A DNA stretch of 64,000 nucleotides from Membranipora membranacea (Eukaryota; Bryozoa; Gymnolaemata; Cheilostomatida; Membraniporidae): assembly GCA_914767715.1 (NCBI GenBank), contig OU612073.1, forward strand, positions 434,001 through 498,000, written 5' to 3'. Positions 35,401 through 47,400 of this stretch are shown here, in pieces. Numbering within the stretch: position 1 is the first letter of the stretch; each line of letters starts with the position of its first letter. The notes under the pieces are model-generated. The model did no database searches. It was given only the letters and a program-made list of their open reading frames with translations, and was not told the DNA's origin. The translations under genes were made by a program, and so were the position numbers.

Positions 35401-38400
35401 ATACACTGTTGCATTCAATAACTTTATCATGCATGCTCAGATTTTTTTGTCCTGCAGATATGTGAAAGTTCTTATGATGTGGTATAACTTACTTGCAGGG
35501 CTGGACCCATACCCTACCCAATGGATGTTTTTTCTGTTATGGCTACAAAGTGAGATGTGATTATAGAGTAACCTGTGAATATGGTTATGCTATCAGACTA
35601 TTATGCCCTGAGGGCATTATGGTCTGGTGAAATTACATTTTCCTATGAGACCAGATCTACATATACAATAAAATACCACATAATGTCCCAAACTATCAGA
35701 CCAGATTTACTGTGCAAAATATTTGGAGTTGTTTTTGTTATCATGTGGCATATAAGATGATAAACCGTATATAGAGGAAAATGCACCGTAAACTGACATG
35801 GAAAAATGAGAACTTTTAGAATTATATCAAATAACTAAATAGTTAGGCTTGCTGGAAGTTGAGCAAATAACAATCAAACAAAGCAGTATTAATTTAGTAT
35901 TTCAGGTTGGTAAAATGCGAACAGAACAATATACAAATTTTATTATTACTCCACCCTGATTCCTTCAGAGATAAAGTCCAATATTAAAGGAAACAAAAAG
36001 TACCTGATATATTTTCATGTTTTTATCTCGTACTCAGGATTCCTCACCTATATATACATTGTGTATAATGTGATGTTATCTTGTAGATTATCACAGTTAG
36101 ATCAGCTCAAGGTGCTGGTTATATCGGGTAACCCTGCACTAGGAGCTGTACCAGAGGTAGTGTATAATCTGACACAACTTACTGAGCTGAGACTGGAGAG
36201 GTGTGGGATCACAGAGATAAGTGACAGGTATGTCACAGTATCTTATACAGTCAGATAGAACACTTTTACAACATTAACATTTATCCTAACAGCAATCAAG
36301 ACAATAATAAAGTGTAATATAAAAGCAAATATCTGTTGTTGTTTTTTAAACTGACCATGGGCTGTACTAACTCAGGTACTTGGCTATATTAGTGAGATAT
36401 GATTTTTTGGAGTAACCTGAAAATATGGCTACGATATTAGTCTATAAGATATGTTCTGAGGGCGTTATGGTCTGGTAAAATTACATATCTTTATGCAACC
36501 ACATCTACATTTACCATTAAATACCACATTATGTCCAAAAAATTTTATTGTGCAAATAATATTTGAACTTGTTTTTGTTATCATGTGGCATATAAGATTA
36601 TAAACTGTATGTGGAGGGAACTGCACCATAGACTGACATGGAAAAATGTAAACTTTTATAATTATATCGAGTAATTCAATATTTGGGCTAGCTGGAAGCT
36701 GAGCAAATAACAATCAAACCAAGCAGTATTATTTTAGTATTTCAGGTTGGTTAAAAATAAATGGGCTCCATTTAATGAAAAGCCCAGATTGATGGAAACA
36801 AAAGTACCTGATATTTTCATGTTTTTATCTCATACTCAGGATTCCTCACCTATATATACATTGTGTATGACGTGATGTTATATTGTAGATTATCACAGTT
36901 AGATCGGCTTCAGGTGCTAGATATAAATAATAACCCTGGACTAGGAGCTGTACCAGAGGTAGTGTATAATCTGACACAACTTACTGAGCTGAGAATGCAG
37001 ATGTGTGGGATCACAGAGATAAGTGACAGGTATGTGAGAGTATCTTATACAGTCAGATAGCACACTTATATATCATGATGGTTGTTTGTTCTGCTTATTT
37101 GTGCTGAATCCCAACAGCGATCGAGACAATAACACATGTAATGTTAAACAAAGTATTTTTTTTTGTATAAGCTGACCATGGGCTATACTTACTCAGTTAC
37201 ATGGCTATAATAGTGAGATGTGATTTGAGAGTAACTTGAGAATATGGTTATGATATGAGGCTATTATGCCCTGAGGGCGTTATGGTCCGGTAAAATTACA
37301 TATCTTCATGTAACCAGATCTACATTTACCATAAAATACCACATAATGTCCCAAACTATCAGACCAAATTTACTGTGCAAAATATTTGGAGTTGTTTTTG
37401 TTATCATGCGGCATATAAGATGATAAACCGTATATAGAGGAAAATGCACCGTAGACTGACATGGAAAAATGAGAACTTTTGGAATTATATCAAATACCTA
37501 AATGGTTAGGCTTGCTGGAAGTTGAGCAAATAACAATCAAACCAAGCAGTATTAATTTAGTATTTCAGGTTGGTTAAAAATAAATGGGCTCCATTTAATG
37601 AAAAGCCCAGATTGACGGAAACAAAAGTACCTGATATTTTCATTTTTTTATCTCATACTCGGGATTCCTCACCTATAATTATACATTGTGTATAACGTGA
37701 TGTTATATTGTAGATTATCACAGTTAGAGCAGCTCAAGGTGCTGGTCATATCGGGTAACCGTGCACTAGGAGCTGTACCAGAGGGAGTGTATAATCTGAC
37801 ACAACTTACTGAGCTGGATATGAGGGCATGTGGGATCACAGAGATAAGTGACAGGTATGTGAGAGTATCTTATACAGTCAGATGGTACACTTATATATCA
37901 TCATGGTTGTTTGTTCTGTTTATTAGTGCTGAATCCAAACAGTGATCGAGGCAATAACACATGTAATGTTAAACAAAGTATTTTTTTTGGTATAAGCTGA
38001 CCATGGGCTATACTTACTCAGTTACATGGCTATAATAGTGAGATGTGATTTGAGAGTAACTTGAGAATATGGTTATGATATGAGGCTATTATGCCCTGAG
38101 GGCGTTATGGTCCGGTAAAATTACATATCTTCATGTAACCAGATCTACATTTACCATAAAATACCACATAATGTCCCAAACTATCAGACCAAATTTACTG
38201 TGCAAAATATTTGGAGTTGTTTTTGTTATCATGCGGCATATAAGGTGATAAACCGTATATAGAGGAAAATGCACCGTAGACTGACATGGAAAAATGAGAA
38301 CTTTTGGAATTATATCAAATAACTGAATAGTTATGCTTGCTGGAAGTTGAGCAAATAACAATCAAACCAAGCAGTATTATTTTAGTATTTCAGGTTGGTA

Positions 38401-41400
38401 AAACACGAACAGAACAATATACAAATTTTATTATTACTCCACCCTGATCCCTTCAGAGATAAAGTCCAATATTAAAGGAAACAAAAAGTACCTGATATAT
38501 TTTCATGTTTTTATCTCATACACAGGATTCCTCACATATATATACATTGTGTATGATGTGATGTTATATTGTAGATTATCACAGTTAGATCAGCTCAAGG
38601 TGCTGCTTATATCGGATAACCGATGTTAGGTAACCAAAAGTACCTGATATATTTTCATGTTTTTATCTCATACTAAGGATTCCCTACCTATACACACATT
38701 GTTTATAACGTGATGTTATATTGTAGATTATCACAGTTAGATCAGCTCAAGGTGCTGGACATCAGTGATAACTTTGACCTATATATATGTAATAACCCTG
38801 CACTAGGAGCTGTCCCTGAGGGAGTGTATAATCTGACACAACTTACTGAGCTGAGAATGCGTGACTGTGAGATCGCAGAGATAAGTGACAGGTATGTCAG
38901 AGTATCTTATACAGTCCGATGGTACACTTATATATCATCATGGTTGTTTGTTCTGTTTATTAGTGCTGAATCCAAACAGTGATCGAGGCAATAACACATG
39001 TAATGTTAAACAAAGTATTTTTTTTTGTATAAGCTGACCATGGGCTATACTTACTCAGTTACATGGCTATAATAGTGAGATGTGATTTGAGAGTAACTTG
39101 AGAATATGGTTATGATATGAGGCTATTATGCCCTGAGGGCGTTATGGTCCGGTAAAATTACATATCTTCATGTAACCAGATCTACATTTACCATAAAATA
39201 CCACATAATGTCCCAAACTATCAGACCAAATTTACTGTGCAAAATATTTGGAGTTGTTTTTGTTATCATGCGGCATATAAGGTGATAAACCGTATATAGA
39301 GGAAAATGCACCGTAGACTGACATGGAAAAATGAGAACTTTTGGAATTATATCAAATACCTAGCAGTATTAATTTAGTATTTCAGGTTGGTTAAAAATAA
39401 ATGGGCTCCATTTAATGAAAAGCCCAGATTGACGGAAACAAAAGTACCTGATATTTTCATGTTTTTATCTCATACTCGGGATTCCTCACCTATAATTATA
39501 CATTGTGTATAACGTGATGTTATATTGTAGATTATCACAGTTAGATCAGCTCAAGGTGCTGGATATAAGTTTTAACCGTGCACTAGAAGCTGTACCAGAG
39601 GTAGTGTATAATCTGACACAACTTGCTGAGCTGAGAATGAGTGACTGTTGGATCACAGAGATGAGTGACAGGTATGTGAGAGTATCTTATACAGTCAGAT
39701 GGTACACTTATATATCATCATGGTTGTTTGTTCTGTTTATTAGTGCTGAATCCAAACAGTGATCGAGGCAATAACACATGTAATGTTAAACAAAGTATTT
39801 TTTTTGGTATAAGCTGACCATGGGCTATACTTACTCAGTTACATGGCTACAACAGTGAGACGTGATTTTAGAGTAACCTGAGAATATGGTTATGATATAA
39901 GACTATTATGCCCTGAGGGCGTTATGGTCCGGTAAAATTACATCTCTTCATGTAACCAGATCTGCATTTACCATAAAATACCACATAATGTCCCAAACTA
40001 TCAGACCAAATTTACTGTGCAAAATATTTGGAGTTGTTTTTGTTATCATGCGGCATATAAGATGATAAACCGTATATAGAGGAAAATGCACCGTAGACTG
40101 ACATGGAAAAATGAGAACTTGTGGAATTATATCAAATACCTAAATGGTTAGGCTTGCTGGAAGTTGAGCAAATAACAATCAAACCAAGCAGTATTAATTT
40201 AGTATTTCAGGTTGGTTAAAAATAAATGGGCTCCATTTAATGAAAAGCCCAGATTGACGGAAACAAAAGTACCTGATATTTTCATGTTTTTATCTCATAC
40301 TCAGGATTCCTCACCTATATATACATTGTGTATGACGTGATGTTATATTGTAGATTATCACAGTTAGATCGGCTTCAGGTGCTGGTTATATCGAATAACC
40401 CTACACTAGGAGCTGTACCAGAGGTAGTGTATAATCTGACACAACTTACTGAGCTGAGAATAAAGATGTGTGGGATCACAGAGATAAGTGACAGGTATGT
40501 GAGAGTATCTTATACAGTCAGATAGCACACTTATATATCATGATGGTTGTTTGTTCTGCTTATTTGTGCTGAATCCCAACAGCGATCGAGACAATAACAC
40601 ATGTAATGTTAAACAAAGTATTTTTTTGGTATAAGCTGACCATGGGCTATACTTACTCAGTTACATGGCTATAGTAGTGAGATGTGATTTGAGAGTAACT
40701 TGAGAATATGGTTATGATATGAGGCTATTATGCCCTGAGGGCGTTATGGTCCGGTAAAATTACATATCTTCATGTAACCAGATCTACATTTACCATAAAA
40801 TACCACATAATGTCCCAAACTATCAGACCAAATTTACTGTGCAAAATATTTGGAGTTGTTTTTGTTATCATGCGGCATATAAGATGATAAACCGTATATA
40901 GAGGAAAATGCACCGTAGACTGACATGGAAAAATGAGAACTTTTAAAATTATATCAAATACCTAAATGGTTAGGCTTGCTGGAAGTTGAGCAAATAACAA
41001 TCAAACCAAGCAGTATTAATTTAGTATTTCAGGTTGGTTAAAAATAAATGGGCTCCATTTAATGAAAAGCCCAGATTGACGGAAACAAAAGTACCTGATA
41101 TTTTCATTTTTTTATCTCATACTCGGGATTCCTCACCTATAATTATACATTGTGTATAACGTGATGTTATATTGTAGATTATCACAGTTAGATCGGCTTC
41201 AGGTGCTGGATATAAGTCATAACCGTGCACTGGGAGCTGTACCAGAGGTAGTGTATAATCTGACACAACTTACTGAGCTGGGACTGGCGGGGTGTGGTAT
41301 CACAGAGATAAGTGACAGGTATGTGAGAGTATCTTATACAGTCAGATGGTACACTTATATATCATCATGGTTGTTTGTTCTGTTTATTAGTGCTGAATCC

Positions 41401-44400
41401 AAACAGTGATCGAGGCAATAACACATGTAATGTTAAACAAAGTATTTTTTTTGGTATAAGCTGACCATGGGCTATACTTACTCAGTTACATGGCTATAAT
41501 AGTGAGATGTGATTTGAGAGTAACTTGAGAATATGGTTATGATATGAGGCTATTATGCCCTGAGGGCGTTATGGTCCGGTAAAATTACATATCTTCATGT
41601 AACCAGATCTACATTTACCATAAAATACCACATAATGTCCCAAACTATCAGACCAAATTTACTGTGCAAAATATTTGGAGTTGTTTTTGTTATCATGCGG
41701 CATATAAGGTGATAAACCGTATATAGAGGAAAATGCACCGTAGACTGACATGGAAAAATGAGAACTTTTGGAATTATATCAAATAACTGAATAGTTATGC
41801 TTGCTGGAAGTTGAGCAAATAACAATCAAACCAAGCAGTATTATTTTAGTATTTCAGGTTGGTAAAACACGAACAGAACAATATACAAATTTTATTATTA
41901 CTCCACCCTGATCCCTTCAGAGATAAAGTCCAATATTAAAGGAAACAAAAAGTACCTGATATATTTTCATGTTTTTATCTCATACACAGGATTCCTCACA
42001 TATATATACATTGTGTATGATGTGATGTTATATTGTAGATTATCACAGTTAGATCAGCTCAAGGTGCTGCTTATATCGGATAACCGATGTTAGGTAACAA
42101 AAAGTACCTGATATATTTTCATGTTTTTATCTCATACTAAGGATTCCCTACCTATACACAGATTGTTTATACTGTGATGTTATATTGTAGATTATCACAG
42201 TTAGAGCAGCTCAAGGTGCTGGACATCAGTGATAACGATGACCTAAGAGCTGTACCGGAGGGAGTGTATAACCTGACACAACTTACTGAGCTGAGAATGC
42301 GTGACTGTGGGATCACAGAGATAAGTGACAGGTATGTGAGAGTATCTTATACAGTCCGATGGTACACTTATATATCATCATGGTTGTTTGTTCTGTTTAT
42401 TAGTGCTGAATCCAAACAGTGATCGAGGCAATAACACATGTAATGTTAAACAAAGTATTTTTTTTGGTATAAGCTGACCATGGGCTATACTTACTCAGTT
42501 ACATGGCTATAATAGTGAGATGTGATTTGAGAGTAACTTGAGAATATGGTTATGATATGAGGCTATTATGCCCTGAGGGCGTTATGGTCCGGTAAAATTA
42601 CATATCTTCATGTAACCAGATCTACATTTACCATAAAATACCACATAATGTCCCAAACTATCAGACCAAATTTACTGTGCAAAATATTTGGAGTTGTTTT
42701 TGTTATCATGCGGCATATAAGGTGATAAACCGTATATAGAGGAAAATGCACCGTAGACTGACATGGAAAAATGAGAACTTTTGGAATTATATCAAATACC
42801 TAGCAGTATTAATTTAGTATTTCAGGTTGGTTAAAAATAAATGGGCTCCATTTAATGAAAAGCCCAGATTGACGGAAACAAAAGTACCTGATATTTTCAT
42901 GTTTTTATCTCATACTCGGGATTCCTCACCTATAATTATACATTGTTTATAACGTGATGTTATATTGTAGATTATCACAGTTAGATCAGCTCAAGGTGCT
43001 GGATATCGGTGAAAACGATGACCTAGGAGCTGTACCAGAGGTAGTGTATAATCTGACACAACTTACTAAGCTGAGAATGTTTGACTGTAGGATCACAGAG
43101 ATAAGTGACAGGTATGTGAGAGTATCTTATACAGTCAGATGGTACACTTATATATCATCATGGTTGTTTGTTCTGTTTATTAGTGCTGAATCCAAACAGT
43201 GATCGAGGCAATAACACATGTAATGTTAAACAAAGTATTTTTTTTGGTATAAGCTGACCATGGGCTATACTTACTCAGTTACATGGCTACAATAGTGAGA
43301 TGTGATTTTAGAGTAACCTGAGAATATGGTTATGATAAAAGACTATTATGCCCTGAGGGCATTATGGTCTGGTGAAATTACATTTCCCTATGAGACCAGA
43401 TCTACATATACCATAAAATACCACATAATGTCCCAAACTATCAGACCAAATTTACTGTGCAAAATATTTGGAGTTGTTTTTGTTATCATGCGGCATATAA
43501 GATGATAACCTGTATATAGAGGAAACTGCACCGTAGACTGACATGGAAAAATGAGAACTTTTGGAGTTATATCAAATACCTAAATAGTTAGGCTTGCTGG
43601 AAGTTGAGCAAATAACAATCAAACCAAGCAGTATTAATTCAGCATTTCAGGTTGGTTAAAAATAAATAGGCTCCGCTTAGTAAAAAGCCCAGATTGATGG
43701 AAACAATAGTACCTGATATATTTTCATGTTTTTATCTCATACTCAGTATTCCTCACCTATATATACATTGTGTATGACGTGATGTTATATTGTAGATTAT
43801 CACAGTTAGATCAGCTCAAGGTGCTGGACATCGGTGCTAACGGTGACCTAGGAGCTGTACCAGAGGTAGTGTATAATCTGACACAACTTACTGAGCTGGA
43901 TATGAGGGCATGTGGGATCACAGAGATAAGTGACAGGTATGTGAGAGTATCTTATACAGTCAGATAGTACATTTATATATCATTATGATTCTTGATTTTG
44001 TATTAGCTTAGCCTGAGCTGTATTTTCTCCTATACCCGGCTGTGAATAATATGGAAATATACCCTGATGGCAAGTTTCACCGAATCACATTTTTTGCAAA
44101 CCAGATTTAAATCTACCCTTTGACACCCATCTATTAAAAAAATCAACAAAATATTTGTATGCGAAAAATTATTAGGAGTTGTCTCATATTTATCACAGAT
44201 ACTTCATAAACGATCACAGATACTTCACTCTTTATTCAATATTAATATTAGAGAATATAGTTGTCACATCATGAACCAGTTATGTCATGAATAGCTTATT
44301 CGCTTTCGGCCCATCTTTATCAATAGCTTTACCAACAGGTGCTTAGTTGGCTATTTATTTTGTTAGTTCTATTTCAGTATATCAATTATTGTTAGTATTG

Positions 44401-47400
44401 TAATCATAATCATCGCTCAGGCCAAGCAATAAAAATCTCGAAGCCCAACCTTTCCATTCTTGATAAAATACCTCTTTTTTTTTATTGGAATTTTATCATA
44501 ACATGAACGTGAATTAAATGCCATCACGAATAATTTCAGGCAGCTCTGTCATGTGATTTATGGTTATGCGGTTGATGTAGCCTCCAGTTTTTATCTTCCA
44601 GTCAGACAGTCATTACCACTATGCCTTGACTTCATTACAGCCCTCCGTACAGTTGTTCTCTTTGTTGTGTCCTGCCACAATTTCAGATCAATCTCTCAGT
44701 TTTTTTATGTATCGTTAAGTTGCATCCTTATATCTGGGCCTAGGTCTAACCTGACTTTCCCTCTCATGGCTTTGGGAGTACAGTTTATGTCCAGGAAGCC
44801 GAACATTGTCTATCAAGTTTACGTCGGAACGATCTCAGCTTTCTCTCTATGAGAATGAAATAAGCTGTACCAGACAGGAAGGCATTGGAGCACAATCCAC
44901 GGTCTCAATATACCTTATCTTATCACATCATCCGGTATTCGTCACGTCTCTCAGTTCTCTCATCATGTAGGCATTTTGCTTCTTAACTTGTGTCCTCTAT
45001 ATCGTCTAGCTTTCATCTCCATGTATATATACGTATATATGATATATACATCGCCTTATACTCAACGCTGTGTATCTTTGGCTCTGGTGGCAACAACGCA
45101 CTGTCATCAGTAAAAAACATCTCTCTTACTAGAATAGGTATCTGGCGGGGGGGGGGGGGGGGGGGCGAGGTATTGTCTTGTAGCAATGAGACACTCTAAA
45201 GAGATCTGCCTAATGCATTGTTCTGTATGCGAATCCCTTCTTGTGTATCCTTAAATGCAAATTTTAGTTCAGTGTAAGCTGGTTAATTTCGGACTTCATA
45301 ATTGGGAACTCCCGTTGATTCAAACAATGAAAATTGGTCCCTCCAGCCAGATGTCAGTGCATTCTATTGTCACTTAATTCAGACTCGGCTTAATTAGGCC
45401 GTATTTTTGTGGTCTCCAGAGGTTTGAATAAAGTGAACTGCACTGCATAGCTGTCAGATATATTCACAATAGTGTGGATGCGAGCAATCCTTATAGCTCA
45501 ACACCACAGCAAAATCTTAGGAGGGAACTCTTGAGGGTACCTAAGTTCTACAATAATGGTAAAAGTTAATGTATATTTGTAATGTGACAATTTGAGCACT
45601 AAATTTAATTTAACCAATGCACAATACAGGGTATGGATATAAGTGATCATATTAAATTATTTTGAGATTTGGGATTTACTACTATTGTAGCGATTTATAC
45701 ACAGAATTAAAACTGGCTTACACATACTACACTACACTAATAAATAAATTAAGTTTGTGATACATTTGGCTTTAATTATTTTACACATTTTTTGGGAAAG
45801 TTGAGTCTCTCTACTATCGTCTGCCTGGATAGATATATATGTATATAATATGATCTATTTGTCTGTCCTTGTTTGGCGTCTGCTCATTGTCAGCCCAAAT
45901 GTCGTATTAATCTAGGAATGTCACTGAATTTAGGTAAAAATCTAGGTCTCACCCTTTATTTTCAGAATGAAATATTATCACAGGTTATTGCTTGAATAGA
46001 TATTATAGTGTTTATATAAATATAGCTGTGGTTTTCATGCACTCTTTTGGGATATTGAATTTGATTATGATACCTCAATGTCTTTAGGTATTCCTCACGT
46101 ATAGAAGGGTTAATTCATATCCCATTGGCATCCTTTATTGTTTGGTGGGTGTTGCACATGTGGCAATGATGATATCAATATTGTGAACACCAAGAACATA
46201 AATCAGTAATCACTTGAGTAAAAATATTAGATAAACCAGGAATACCATACAAACAAATATAGTTTTGAAATGTGTAAATCTACCCTGAATAAAAATAACC
46301 ATGTGTGGAAAGGGAAAAGCAGGTCATCTACCCGTGATAATCTACATTCTTCTCTGCAGATGCAGGTTTATAGTTTGGATGCAGCTTTGAATGTGTTCAC
46401 TTTACTAAGTTTTATGTATTGTAGATTGTCAGATCTCACTGAGCTTGAGGTACTAGATATAGGAGTGAATGAGTTCATCACACTCCCTACAGCAATTCTC
46501 AAATTAACGAAACTGAAGACACTGGACCTTGAGTATAACAAAAGTCTGCAGTCATTAGATTCCCGTCTGTTACTTCTACCTGCTCTGGAGGAGCTGAAAT
46601 GCGAACGTTGTGAAGCTCTGATATCTCCACCTTATGCAGTCTGTGAGCAGGGTCTGCAGCCTGTAAAACAGTATTACACAGATCTCAAACAAACAGGAGG
46701 AATAAAACTTCCTATAGTCTCTGCTGCAGTGATAGGAAACAGGATGGCAGGTAAAACTAGTCTGATAAACAGTCTGAAAGCCCGAGAACGGAAACTCACG
46801 TATCGTAACAAGGAGGGAGAGTATGATGACACAACAGAGGTGTTCAAAATAGAAGAGATTGAAATGGGAGATTCACAGTTAAAGATCTTTGACTTTGGAG
46901 GTGACAGAATATATCACTTGACGTATGTTATTACAATCCGTAGTAATTACATTCCAATAGTCGTTGTGAATATGGAAGAGTTTGATCAGCTATCTACGTC
47001 TAAGGGTTGTAAGGAAGCAGTGAGAATTTTAGCACTAGACTACATATCTCACCTTTATACATCAAGCCCTCGGCTTGACTCTCCCTTCGTTGTTCTCACA
47101 CACAAAGACAAACTCAGCCCTGCAAAGTTTGAAAGCAGAGCAACTGAGCTCTCTGATTCTCTCGAAAAGCTCTGTTCAGAAATGATGGAGGAGGAAAGGC
47201 TCTTCTCAAAAGGAAAATCTGACTTTTGCAAAATTCTTATCTTCTCAAAGGACAAGCAAATCATCTCCCCTCGAGATATATTCACACTGGGCCAGGCCGA
47301 TGTAAACAATGAGGTTATCCTTCGCATTCTCAGTCAGCTTCAGATGAGAGCAGAACCATTCTTCACTACCATCCCCAAACTTTGGGAGCTTCTTCTTCTA

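Larger units (their letters stand above)
36889..43936 (+). repeat. Higher-order tandem repeat of LRR cassettes
   Basis: Single units are about 780-860 bases (cassette plus intron). A higher-order unit of about 3,465 bases (cassettes 2, 3, truncated, 4, 5) is repeated as cassettes 6, 7, truncated, 8, 9, and cassette 10 starts a third. Introns between equivalent units are almost identical: minus-strand frames at 38,131-38,361 and 41,595-41,825 translate to the same 76 residues. Confidence 0.9.

Noticed and set aside
38131-41825. Two identical 76-codon minus-strand frames (38,131-38,361 and 41,595-41,825)
   Set aside because: They lie in the introns of the higher-order LRR repeat and are identical only because those introns are.
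36061-43967. About ten separate small LRR genes beginning MYNVMLYCRLSQL
   Set aside because: The apparent Met lies upstream of a TTGTAG acceptor; the units are phase 2-2 exons of one gene.
45146-45166. Guanine run as a possible quadruplex control element
   Set aside because: A simple homopolymer in a long intron, prone to sequencing error, with no second G-tract pattern.
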